Part shown: one piece after another, positions 29,952-40,344 of the stretch
Position numbering within the stretch: the stretch's first letter is position 1
How the letters are laid out: the number at the start of each line of letters is the position of its first letter
DNA from: Strigamia acuminata
Lineage: Eukaryota; Arthropoda; Chilopoda; Geophilomorpha; Linotaeniidae
Length of the DNA stretch: 60,000 bases
Assembly (NCBI GenBank): GCA_949358305.1
Contig: OX442320.1
Location: forward strand, 6,962,259 to 7,022,258
Direction of reading: 5' to 3'
The notes under the pieces: generated by a model
Told to the model about the DNA's origin: nothing
The model's database searches: none
The model's input: the letters and a program-made list of their open reading frames with translations, nothing else
Position numbers and translations under genes: made by a program

Positions 29952-30576
29952 ATGGCTGACTTGGTAATGCTGTATTTGTATTTTAAATATTATTAAAGAT
30001 TCTAATGAATCTAAACAATTCATTCGTATTAGGACGCCGCAAACAAGCTGGATCAAGATTTTAAGACCGCCGATGATTTTGCTACAATTTACTTAAATAA
30101 TTTGGATAAATGTCGCAATGTAAGTACGGGAAAAAATCTCAAATAGAAACCAATACTAATTTATGATTTTATTTTGTAGAAATTATCCAAACTGTATATG
30201 GACGACGCACGTTTAGTGTGGAATGGCAACTGCGTGAACGGAAATGAAGCGATTACCAAGTTTTACAAAAATTTAACCATCAGAGAAACAACGTTGTCGA
30301 GTTTGCATAACGTGTATTAGGTACGAGTTTTGTTTGTTTAAAAATATTTTAAACGGTAGTTATTATCTTAATTAGCTAACCACTGTGGTTGTAGGTGAAG
30401 CTGTGAACAGCCAGCCAACGATTCTCGTGCTCGTAGCAGGTGTCATTAAATTCCAGGAAAAACCGTCGGCTCCGTTTCGTCAAGGTTTTGTGCTCACTGT
30501 TCAAAAAGATAAATGGAAAGTCGTTACAGATTGTTTTCGGTTTCAAGAAACAGTCACATACAAGTATTTTATATAA
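29952..30576 (+). CDS. NXT1: NXT1/p15-like NTF2-related mRNA export factor
   Basis: Partner of NXF1/TAP in bulk mRNA export at the nuclear pore. ATG at 29952 gives MADL, spliced to DAANKLDQDFKTADDFATIY, then the exon KLSKLYMDDARLVWNGNCVN and a last exon with TILVLVAGVIKF, RQGFVLTVQKDKWKVVTDCF and RFQETV. The predicted length of about 140 residues and the LYMDDARLVWNGN and WKVVTDCFRFQ blocks match p15. One junction needs care: the third exon runs into TAG at 30318-30320 unless the donor GTGTAT at 30312 is used. With the acceptor before 30376 this keeps frame (SLHN joined to LTTVV). Stop TAA 30574-30576. Confidence 0.88.
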
Positions 30577-30665
30577 CTTTACCGAATGTTTTTTAAAAAT
30601 TATTTTATTATGTGATTAACAAAATCGTAAATCGCTACAACAAACGCAAAAGCACTGGCAAACAT

Positions 30666-31290
30666 TCAATAGCTTATGTGACCACACCGAGCGAAGAAGT
30701 AGCCAAGAAATAAGCCCAGTTAAATATACTTAACGTAATAAACCGTGATCATGCTCTAAAAATATCATATTTTTAGTGGTTTACTCGAAAGGAAGCTCGT
30801 GGCTTGTGTCAACATAGAGCCAAAAATCATTTTAATGCAAGTTGAAATTGAGAATTAAAAAGAAAAATTGAATTAAACTAAAATATGTATTTTTACAGAT
30901 ACGAATGGAAGAATGAAATTAATGAAGACAACGAGTCTCTCATGGTAGTGATATTAAAATATTAATTCTTTTTTTGTTTCATCAATTCTAATTTTTTATT
31001 CCAGATAATTAAAACCCGAACTTGGAGAAGAGATGAAATGGCGAGTTACGTCAAGTGAGCAAAGCGTGAATTTCCATTCAATTTCAAATAAAACGCTCGT
31101 TTTCTTTAGGGAAAATCATCGGTACGAAGTTTGCGAAGTCTTTCAACTCCGGTAAATTAGGAATAAAAAAATAAACAATTCTTTACCACTCACAATTTAC
31201 GTTTTTATCTCTAAATTTACGTAGACAACCGAAGGAAATCCAGCATATTTGAAATGGATAAGCGAAGTCGTTCCAGACACTAACTTGTAA
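30666..31290 (+). pseudogene. CutA-like gene, frame-broken
   Basis: CutA1 proteins form trimers of ferredoxin-like fold, implicated in divalent-metal tolerance. Blocks in family order are SIAYVTTPSEEVAKK (30666-30710), GLLERKLVACVNIEPKI (from 30777), YEWKNEINEDNESLM, IIKTRTWRRDEMASYVK, ENHRYEVCEVFQLR and TTEGNPAYLKWISEVVPDTN with TAA 31288-31290. A TAA follows VAKK at 30711 with no GT donor, and the frame continues (IS) one base off. The last exon junction is also one base out of phase. No start codon or signal exon was found, although the family normally has one. I therefore favour a pseudogene; sequencing error or unusual splicing would be the alternatives. Confidence 0.68.
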
Positions 31291-32040
31291 GCTTATGTAA
31301 ACAGAAATTTATTCAAATTTCAATAAAGTTTAACGAAGAATTTACTACTTTATTTGTCATTTACTTCTCAAATTTTTAACGCTAACCTCCTTTTTAACGC
31401 TAACCCAGGCCAGGACACTTGTGAGCATTCACACACTCACTTTTCCATCTACCGGTACTTCTTTCTATTTGAACTTTTGGTGGTCCCGTCCACTTTTCTC
31501 ACACACTTAACATCACTTTTCAAATATTGACTCGCTCTACTAATGGCAAACAAACTCTTACTTCAAGAAATCGTGACAAAACATGTCTAACGAACAAACA
31601 ACACTCACTGGAAATGCAAAGCTACAGCGTGTAAAACTACTCTTTTGCGTAAAAATTAAAATAAGTTACATACCGGTAAACAAATAAAAAGATATTTAAA
31701 AAAAATATAATCAAAAAAGATTCCATTGTACTGTCATTTTAAAGAGGGACATTTAATTGGTCTGGTTAATTCCAACTTCTGACAACTCAACATTTCTTTC
31801 GTCATTCAGTTGTGTTTGACCGACCTAATTCAGTTGTGGACAATACAATTTTATGGTGATGAGCAGAAACTTGAAAAAGGGAAGGGAACTTTTCATTGCT
31901 TGGATGAATTAACTTATTGAGTGTTTGAGCTGCCCCTGATCTTTTCTGCCCAACACTGATTGGAAACATTTCATCTCCTAGTGTTAAATATTTGAATAAA
32001 TTGCCCCTTTATTACTTATTTTGCAGTATTGTTTGAACTA
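31291..32040. other. Spacer, no gene seen
   Basis: An AATAAA at about 31321-31326 could end the CutA-like transcript. The rest has no recognisable coding sequence; earlier exons of the P450 relic may be hidden here in decayed form. Confidence 0.4.
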
Positions 32041-32632
32041 ATGGCTGCGTGCACCGTTTGCCATACGAGATTGTGGTTAGGTTTGAAACCGTATCAGCGT
32101 ATCACGTCGTTTTTCATGCCGAAAATGTCGAGTGTTAGATCAAGCGCCTATTAGCTCGTCTCTTTATTCCTAGACTATTATGTCGAGTAATAGTCACATA
32201 TCTAAGTCAAGTGACTACAATTTCCTTCAACCATGGCTATGAACTGGATTGTTGACAAGGTTTTTATATTAATTTCTGGGAATTTCTGCCTCGTTAAACC
32301 CTAAATAATAAACTTTAATGTTTCAGTAATGGTACAAAATGGCGGTCCAGACGAAAACTGCTCACTCCATCGTTTCATTTCCGTATTTTGGAGGACTTTG
32401 TATCAGTTTTCAATGAACAAGCCGAGGTGTTGGTTAATAAACTGAGAATTGAAGCTAAAAAACCTTCATTTGACGTCTTTCCGCTCATGACTCTTTGCAC
32501 ACTCGACATTATTTGTGGGAAATAAATTATTATACATTATTTTAGGGTCACTACAAAACACGGGGTACACCCCAAATGGGGTACCCCATGAGGTGCCCCA
32601 TGGGGTACCCCAAAGTCCTGGAATGTGTAATA

Positions 32633-32915
32633 AATAAAAAAAAATTACTAAAATAATGGAAATGAAAATTAAAAAAAATTACTAAAATAATGGAAATAAA
32701 AATTAAAAAAAATTACTAAAATAATGGAAATGAAAATTAAAAAAAATTACTAAAATAATGGAAATGAAAATTAAAAAAAATTACTAAAATAATGGAAATG
32801 AAAATTAAAAAAAATTACTAAAATAATGGAAATGAAAATTAAAAAAAATTACTAAAATAATGGAAATGAAAATTAAAAAAAATTACTAAAATAATGGAAA
32901 TGAAAATTAAAAAAA
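32633..32915. repeat. 34-bp tandem array inside the foldback element
   Basis: About eight copies of a unit with ATAATGGAAATGAAAATT and an A-run followed by ATTACTAAA. Repeats are nearly identical, so expansion is recent. Confidence 0.9.
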
Positions 32916-33009
32916 AAAATTTAAATTACATACAAAAATATGACATTACATGTTAGAAATCACACAAATCAATTTTTTTGACTCACAAATCACAGAAATT
33001 TATTTTTTG

Positions 33010-33325
33010 ACTCACAAATCACAAAAATAAATTTTTTGACTCAAAAATCGATGATTTTATTCAACAATAAATCTTTAAAAAACATTACAATTCGATATAA
33101 AAAAATCGATAAAAATGGAGAAAAAACGATAAAAATCGGTAAAAATCGGTAAAAATTGATAAAACCGATTTTTACTGTTTTTTCTCCATTTTTATCGATT
33201 TTTACCGATTTTTATCGTTTTTCTCCATTTTTTATATCGAATTGTAATGTTTTTTTTAAGATTATTGTTGAATAAAATCATCGATTTTTGAGTCAAAAAA
33301 TTTATTTTTGTGATTTTTGTGATGT
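33010..33325. repeat. Large inverted repeat (arms about 140 bp)
   Basis: The left arm (about 33010-33160) and right arm (about 33170-33325) are near-complementary, both holding AAAATCGATGATTTTATTCA or its complement and TTCGATATAAAAAA. The result would be a very long hairpin centred near 33165. Confidence 0.88.
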
Positions 33326-35342
33326 TTGACACGTGCAGGCCTTTCTCAGACCGCAGGCAGATCTCCAATAGAGTGCTGTGGGTGCACAATGAGAGGAAAT
33401 ATCAATACAGAATGTGTAAATAAAAATTATTTGAGAAAAAAAATTGTTTTGAAAAAACAAATTATTTTGGGAAAAACAAATTATTTCGGGTAAAAACAAA
33501 TTATTTTGGGAAAAAACAAATTGTTTCTGGAAAAAAACAAATTATTTCAGAAGGAAACAAATTAGTTTGGTGTAAATACAAAGTTTTTAGGTGTCAATAA
33601 ATTTTATTGGTGAGAAATTCAGGCTTTTTCGTGTAAAAACAAATTTTCTCGTCCTACAATTCCACGCATCGGATTAAACAGTCCAAAAATCGAATTTGGC
33701 GCCATACTAATGCCCAAGATGCATGGAGCGATGTGATTGGCCATGGGGACGATTATTATTGATCACTTGTGTCTGGGTTTCAAGCTATATGAAGGGTAGT
33801 TGGAAAATGTGAGACATACAGTAACACAAATGAAATTTTCGTTTTTTTGAATGAAAACATTTGAAATTTTTATTTTTTTTTAGAGAACAAGAAAATTTTT
33901 ATGTAATAATTATTACATTTATGACTATTTGTGAATTTTTAGGACTTTGGGGTGTACCCCGTGTTTTGTAGTTTCATTTAAAAATTGAAAATTTTACTCG
34001 TGGTTTTAATGTTTTCTTAGATGCAGTCATGAGTCGACATGTAAATGCTCAAGGGTGCGATAATTCGCTTTATGTAAAAGCTACTGAAAGGTAGAAAATA
34101 GCGTGTCAACGCATATTCAGACTAGTGTTAATTAATGATTTCCTTGCAGGATTAAAGAAATTATTCATTCGAGGCAAATGCGAATCACTGTGGCCCGATT
34201 GGGTATTTTGCTTCGCGAAAAGTGGCAAAGAGCACGCCGCAATGTTTACAGATTCTACATTCCTTTACAAACCAAGTACGAATTTAAAGTACTGATATTT
34301 GAAAGTGGTAAATTCCATTTAATATATTCATCTTGCTTTTAGGTGATACAAGAGAAGAAAGCGGAATGGCAAAAAAGGAGAAAATCGCACTCGAATTTCC
34401 ACGATCCTTTGCTCGGTCGGACCCGACTCGCGTTTCTCGATTTACTCATCGAAGCTGCAGATCGTGTTCGCAATACGAGTGATTTGGACATACGAGAAGA
34501 AGTCGACACTTTCATGTTCGAAGGACACGACACAACTGCCGCTGACATTAGCTGGGCTTTGTATTTACTCGGATCCCATCCTCATATTCAAGGGAAAGTC
34601 CACGAAGAAATCAATTCCGTATTTGGTATTTATTTCAATTTGAGAAATCTATATTTAGTTGTTGCTAATTTTCTCCATTAAGGTGATAATCACACGAAAC
34701 ACGTGTCTTCCGATGATATAAAGGAAGTGAAATATTTAGAATGTGTCATCAAAGTAAATAAATAACAATTATTATTATACTTTTTAAAAGAAAAAAAAAA
34801 TTAATTTTTGATTTGTACATTCTAGGAATCACTGACTTTTTCCATCAGTGCCAATATTTGCACAGTACTTACAGGAAAACGGAATTATTGGTATTGAAAT
34901 TGCTTTTTATATTATACAGTAGTTGCAATTCGTGATCATTTCGTTTCATTTCAGACGGTTATACCATTCCTGCTGGAGTTACAGCCATTGCTTTAGCCTA
35001 CATGTTGCACGGAGATCCAACAATTTTTCCGGATCCGGAAATGTTTGATCCAGATAGGTTTTTACAGAAGAATGTCCAGGAAAGGAATCCATACGCATAT
35101 GTGCCCTTCTCTGCTGGGCCAAGAAATTGCATAGGTCAGTACATTGGAATTACAATTTCACAAGATAAATCACAAAAATTGATTTTAACGATGCTGTTTA
35201 ATTGATTTCAGGTCAAAAGTTTGCTCCGATGGAAGAAAAAGTGGTTTTAATTCACATTCTGAGGTCCTTTGTTGTTGAATCGATGCAAACACTTGAAGAA
35301 ATTGAAGTGACGGCAGAACTGATTATAAAGGCCCAGAAATAG

Positions 35343-35879
35343 GATTAAATTACGTTTGAAACCGAGAGAAGTTTCATGTTGTGATTGATTAAAACAAAGT
35401 GATTTAAAATGAAAATTATAGACGTTTTAAATTTTTACTTCAAGAAAGAAATTATTTTTCTTTTAAAAAACCTTTTGCATAAACAAATTTACCAGAATTG
35501 AAAATCGGGACAAGTCTATATTTACTGGTTTGTTTGTGATGAAAATAAATTTACTTACCACTTACTGTGATGTTTTCTGCCGAAAAAAGCAAATAAAGAA
35601 ATATGCACGCGTACTTTTCGTCTTTCCGCCATTGCTTTAACTGATAACATCAATGTGTCGCCTAGCAACCACTACAGCCTATAGAGCGTCGTTACATGTT
35701 TATGTTGCGCTTTATGTTGCAATTTTTATCACTAGATGTCAACTCGCACGAAGCTGACGTCTTTTTGAAAAATTTCTGGGATTTTTGATTGGATATTCAA
35801 ATAAGATGATGCAGCATTTTTATTTTGCATTTTTATTTTTTCGCTTTGATTTTTACCAGTTGTTATTTCGGCTTGGATG
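35343..35879. other. Spacer with an RFX X-box match
   Basis: GTCGCC-T-AGCAAC at 35657-35669 fits the RFX consensus GTNRCC(0-3)RGYAAC. It lies about 240 bp upstream of a donor-like site, so it might belong to a promoter. No protein gene is seen here. Confidence 0.35.
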
Positions 35880-36069
35880 CGAAGCGCACGGCGTTCTAAC
35901 TTCTAAGGTGAGTTTATTTTCAAATTTTACTTTAATTTAGCGGTTTTTAAATTCGTTTTTTTATGGAATTAATTATTAGACGTTTTGCCCTTCTATATTT
36001 TAGTTATTTGTACAGTTAATTATATTTTTGGATAGTGTTTTATATCGCTAAGGCGAGAGCATATTTAAT

Positions 36070-36230
36070 TAGTTTGCTTTAGTCTTATTATATTAGTTTG
36101 CTTTAGTCTTATTTTATTAGTTTGCTTTAGTCTTATTTTATTAGTTTGCTTTAGTCTTATTTTAATTAGTTTGCTTTAGTCTTATTTTAATTAGTTTGCT
36201 TTAGTCTTATTTTAATTAGTTTTCCCTTAG
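36070..36230. repeat. 24-bp tandem repeat
   Basis: About seven copies of a unit with TTAGTTTGCTTTAGTCTTAT. Confidence 0.92.
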
Positions 36231-36362
36231 TTTTATTTAATATTTTCTGAAAATTTAATAAAATTTTATTCTCATTTCACGGTAATTTATTAATTTAGTT
36301 TAACTTTTTATTCGTTATTTTTCATTTCAGAAACAATAAACGAATTCCAGAAGGAGTAGAGG

Positions 36363-36736
36363 AATTTCAACGAGCGGTAGATACGAATTACAACGTGCGG
36401 TAGATACGAATTTCAATGTGCGGTAGATACGAATTTCAACGTGCGGTAGATACGAATTTCAACGTGCGGTAGATACGAATTTCAACGTGCGGTAGATACG
36501 AATTTCAACGTGCGGTAGATACGAATTTCAACGTGCGGTAGATACGAATTTCAACGTGCGGTAGATACGAATTTCAACGTGCGGTAGATACGAATTTCAA
36601 CGTGCGGTAGATACGAATTTCAACGTGCGGTAGATACGAATTTCAACGTGCGGTAGATACGAATTTCAACGTGCGGTAGATACGAATTTCAACGTGCGGT
36701 AGATACGAATTTCAACGTGCGGTAGATACGAATTTC
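36363..36736. repeat. 23-bp tandem repeat, about 16 copies
   Basis: The unit is ACGAATTTCAACGTGCGG followed by TAGAT. Nearly every copy is identical; the first two or three differ by one base. The period is not a multiple of three, so it is not a coding repeat. Confidence 0.97.
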
Positions 36737-37136
36737 TGACATTTTAGTTCCAAAACTTGTGCTTCTACATTATACTAATTACTATTTTTGTGTCATTACT
36801 TTTATTTTTACAATTTTTATGTATTTTTGTTATTTTTGTGTATTTTTGTTATTTTTGTGTAATTACTTTTATTTTTACAATTTTTATGTATTTTTTGTTA
36901 TTTTTGTTATTTTTATCATTTTTATCATTTTTATTTGATAATTTTTTTATTCTCTTTAGGTTTTTAAAAATAAATTCTAACATCAGCAGGAAGACATCGT
37001 GGGACATTTTTCAGGGGCCCAGAGCGTGGCACACTCTGGGTCCCAGGTGTGGTAAAACGGCGGAGTCTCAAGGGGGGTGGTTACCCGAGACAAATCCTGA
37101 AATGGTCCGTTATAACCCGCTTAAACCTTTGATTGG

Positions 37137-37228
37137 CCATTTTTTTTTCCTTTTAAGGAAAAATTTGTAAGTTTTTTTTGTATAGTGTATTTTTTATTTT
37201 AATAAAGTTTCATTTTCTATAAGCTATG
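37137..37228 (+). repeat. 3'-end-like segment, copy 1
   Basis: Contains CCTTTTAAGGAAAAATTTGT and then AATAAAGTTTCATTTTCTA, ending in AAGCTAT. The same arrangement recurs at 38326-38407. The AATAAA suggests the 3' end of a transcript. Confidence 0.75.
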
Positions 37229-38325
37229 TCATTTCTTCGCAAAAATATTCTAAGTCCTAAAAGACGAATCTATGCCAAATTTTTATAGGTTTGGACTTAG
37301 TATAAAAAAGGGGTGGGTGATTCCCCATTTTTATGTTTCAGTATTTAATAAATAGCAGCAGAAAAGTTTAAAAAACAAATTTTATTCAACAAATAATGTA
37401 TAAATTATTGATTTTGTATAATTTTTTATCTCAAAATTACACAAAATTAATAATTATACACAACATCAAACAATTTTTAATTACACAAAAATTATAAAAT
37501 TAATTACAAAAATATTTAAACACAAGTTTTAAATAAAAATAATAAATAGCGACACAGAAGTCCGTTAATGTAGAAATTCACCTATTCGACCTAAAATGGA
37601 AACGAAATTAAAAATTAACTCTAAAAAAATGTATAAACTAAAAAGTGAAAATTATTAATTACTTGTTTAAACATTTCTAAAGTTAAAACTCTTTAAATTA
37701 AACTAAAACAACTGCTAAACGTTAAAAATGCATATTACTAAATAACACTGCCTATAAAGCTGACGGGAAGTGAAATAATAATTTAAAACTAAACGTTCCG
37801 GAATTCTTAACTAAATTAAACTTCTTCGAAAAAAGGACAGAAAACCAAACGCTAAGAACTATTAAAAAAAGTCTAAATACAAATTAAAGTGTGACAAAGA
37901 GACCACACACTCACCTCAATTCGATGCGTCTTTCCACCTCCGCGTCGAGGACACAACTGAGCCAAACCACGTGAAAAGTGAAAAAGGCAAAATAGAAAAA
38001 GAAAGGTTGATTCATTTGCATATCCAATCAACTAACTCCATGGAAACTTCTAGAAAATATGGGCGGGAAATAGGTCAACTTCCTGCTGGCACAGCCCTAT
38101 TGGAGGAATAAAATTTTAACAAAAACAATAAAAATTAATGATTTGACTGAAAATTTATTTGAAAAAAATAATAAAAAAAATTAATTTAATCCATTACTGG
38201 TATGTTTACTTTAAAAAAATCAAATTAAAATATAATTGATTGAATTACTAAGCTTATGAGAAACGATTAAATAGACTGCATGAAATAACTACATTTTTGC
38301 TTCAATGGAGCAACGTGCGATTTGC
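37229..38325. other. AT-rich spacer, no gene seen
   Basis: Very AT-rich. No recognisable gene, RNA or strong repeat. Confidence 0.5.
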
Positions 38326-38407
38326 CATATATTTTCCTTTTAAGGAAAAATTTGTACATTTTTTGTGTAAAGCATATATTTTCAATAAAGTTTCATTTTC
38401 TACAAGC
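38326..38407 (+). repeat. 3'-end-like segment, copy 2
   Basis: Second copy of the 37137-37228 segment, with the same TTTTAAGGAAAAATTTGTA core and AATAAAGTTTCATTTTCTA. The gap between core and hexamer differs slightly. Confidence 0.75.
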
Positions 38408-39181
38408 TATATTGCACACCGAGACTTGAAAACTGATAATAAATTACTTGATATGAGCGAAGGTGACTACACAATTAGCATCAATAAACAATAATATTTA
38501 TGGTGAATTCAATCCGTTTTATGGAAATAGAGCTAAGAATAAGTTCGAAACGCGTACATATTAGGACAGCAAGGAAAAGGTTTTAAAATTAATCTGTGAA
38601 GAAATAAACATTGTGTGTATCCATCCAAATACATTGTACATACGAAAATCAAAATAAATGCGCATATTCTCTGTTCCATCCTCCAATGCTTCGATTTCGA
38701 GCTCAAACAAACTTACACAGGAACATCAAGCTTATCACACATTTTTACAGTTGAAATTTTTAATAAATATTTTTTATATATTTTAGTACGCATCAGTCAG
38801 TTACCATTGTATAAAATTTGTTGTCATTGGCCATTCAAGTTAATTACTGACACTTTTTGCTCAATTTCTACTCTTCTCTCAGTAAATAAATAAATAAATA
38901 AATAAACAAATGAAATAACTTCACAATTTCACAACTGAATGTCAATATTGTGTTGTACATTCAAGAGACAAAGCAATAAACCAAACTTGAACAATAAAAA
39001 GTGACGACCTTGATTCATCTCCACGAAAAACCTTTAATAAGAAGTAAGAAAAATATTGAGACTGACGTATCATCCAATCCTTTATCGCTCAAACTAAACA
39101 CGTTACATAAAAGTCAAAACCAACTCAAACCATCCCATCACAACGAGCTTTGCTGCCAACTGCGCTTTACCACAACTCAAA
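38408..39181. other. Spacer upstream of the Kazal-like gene
   Basis: Contains an AATA/AAAT microsatellite near 38884-38908. A 92-codon open frame at 38615-38893 has no known motif and is not called. The start of the next gene's transcript should lie in the right part. Confidence 0.4.
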
Positions 39182-39563
39182 ATGCATCCATTTACAGCAC
39201 TTTTCCTCATTTCGCTTCTGCGTAAGTTTCCTTCGCATCATTACCAATCGATTGATCGATACATCTGTATGAATAGTTTTTGCAGTTTCAATCCTTGCGG
39301 AGGAAAAATATGGTGATGATGATGAAGAAGGATGCAACGCCAACAGGTCGTACGTTCCAATTTGTGGCGATGACGGCAACACCTATGCAAATAATGATTT
39401 CTTGAAGTGTGCAAATGACAAGAGAATTAAAGAGGGCCAATCTGGTAGGTCTACAAGTGATATAGAAATTTATCTAATCTTATTATTACGCTATTTTTAT
39501 AAATTTTACTTCCTAGAAATTGCAATCCGGTCTCAAGGTCCATGTCCCCATGATCACGATTAA
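39182..39563 (+). CDS. Secreted Kazal-like protease inhibitor with reduced cysteines
   Basis: ATG at 39182 gives a signal peptide (MHPFTALFLISLL, then LSILA across the first intron), an acidic spacer, and one Kazal-like module. Exons are 39182-39222 or so, about 39285-39445 and about 39517-39563. The core PICGDDGNTYANNDFLKCAN matches the Kazal C-G-x-D-G-x-T-Y-x-N block. It is preceded by EGCNANRSYV and followed by SQGPC, PHDHD and TAA 39561-39563. A classical Kazal domain has six cysteines; here the residue after TYxN is Asp instead of Cys, and only four cysteines remain. The protein is about 85-90 residues. It should be extracellular, acting on serine proteases if active. Confidence 0.75.
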
Positions 39564-40092
39564 CACCAAATTATCAAATTGCACAGGAAAATCCAAACTG
39601 AAATGTTTAAATTTGTATTAAACTCTTGAAATAATTAGTTGCAACTGGCACTTAATTTGACAGTTATATAAATCACACGTTTATCATTCTTTTCGTTTGT
39701 CGGTTTGTAAACAAACGCAAGGCGCAACATAAATATAAATTCACTTGTTAGTAGAAACAGACACATTGAAATTAGTTAATACTCACAGTTTTTCCTCTCA
39801 CTAACTTATTACGTTCAATAACATTTCCGTCAGTCTTTGATGCCGTGATTTAACACCCTGAAATTTAAACAAAAATTCTTCTCAATCGATCGCAAAAATA
39901 TTTAAAACGAAAACCAAAAAGTTTAATAAATACCTGCTGGTTTGTATAAATGTGACAAGTGAATGAATAGACGCTTGTAGTTCATCATGATTGTCGGGAG
40001 ATGGCGCAAGAATAAAAGCAACACGCATGAGCAATAATAGTAAATTTTTATTATTCTCACGACTCATTCCTCAAAATACGACCAAACTATGG
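39564..40092. other. Spacer between Kazal-like gene and receptor array
   Basis: Holds a forkhead-like TTTGTAAACAAACGC near 39706 that recurs near 42105 and 47550 inside the array, so the array's repeated DNA reaches this far left. No gene seen. Confidence 0.4.
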
Positions 40093-40344
40093 TATAAAAT
40101 AAAAAAGTATAAGAAAGTCTTTCCTGCGACTAGCAAATACATGGAGACAATGGATGCTAATGTTGTTTCTATGAATAAACTGCTAAAAGATTTTTTTTTA
40201 AACTTAATCAGTTGATTGATTGATTTGTTTCATCATTTATTTCACCCATCCTGTTTTTAATTATTAGTTATCAGTGATTAGTTATCAACTTGTTATCTAA
40301 ACAAATCCAATACATCCGTTGGGAAAACCTTATTTCACAACGCC
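40093..40344 (+). promoter_or_regulatory. Array-type promoter and 5' leader of copy A
   Basis: A TATA-like TATAAAA at 40093 lies 252 bp upstream of the ATG. The same box lies 242 bp upstream in copy C (42486), about 248 bp in E (47938, TATAAGA), 242 bp in F (51007) and 247 bp in H (54402). In nearly all copies it is followed by GAC/GACTAG, ATAAACCGA-type and TTGATTTGTTT elements. A leader with AGTGAT...TATCAACTTGTTA ends ACAACGC(A/C)ATG. Repetition supports a common core promoter. Confidence 0.6.

Larger units (their letters stand above)
32550..33972. mobile_element. 1.42-kb foldback element with terminal inverted repeats
   Basis: Perfect 27-bp terminal inverted repeats (ACTACAAAACACGGGG at 32550; complement ending 33972). 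The left end also holds an extra palindromic GGTACCCC block (about 32577-32612). Inside are a 34-bp tandem array and a large inverted repeat. No coding capacity. No clear target duplication was found. It sits in the CYP4 relic intron between LDIIC and AVMSR. Confidence 0.85.
32041..35342 (+). pseudogene. Cytochrome P450 family 4 pseudogene
   Basis: CYP4 enzymes are microsomal fatty-acid and hormone hydroxylases. Blocks occur in order: [75 protein letters not shown], the I-helix [49 protein letters not shown] and the haem loop [11 protein letters not shown]. Lesions are several. There is a frame change in the first block. TGA at 32240-32242 replaces the glycine codon of PWLGTGLL. The exon ending LDIIC has no GT donor. 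Two frame changes fall within about 34175-34270. A 2-nt loss near 34835 removes the invariant ExxR arginine and shifts FPSVPIFAQYL out of frame. No functional enzyme can be made from this reading. The C-terminal half, from I-helix to haem loop, is otherwise well preserved, so decay is recent. Confidence 0.9.
35880..37220 (+). ncRNA. Possible spliced non-coding transcript
   Basis: A good donor (AACTTCTAAG followed by GTGAGT near 35908) and acceptor (TTTTCATTTCAG near 36331) flank an intron with a 24-bp repeat. The next segment carries a 23-bp tandem array. A further pyrimidine-rich AG lies near 36959, and an AATAAA at about 37200-37205 could end transcription. No long open frame spans it. This is inference from signals only; transcription is unproven. 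Confidence 0.3.

Noticed and set aside
32633-32915. 34-bp array as CRISPR-like repeat
   Set aside because: Uniform tandem repeats without spacers, nested in a foldback element.
36363-36736. 23-bp array as a CRISPR array
   Set aside because: Units are directly adjacent with no unique spacers, in an intron-rich animal genome; it is an ordinary minisatellite.
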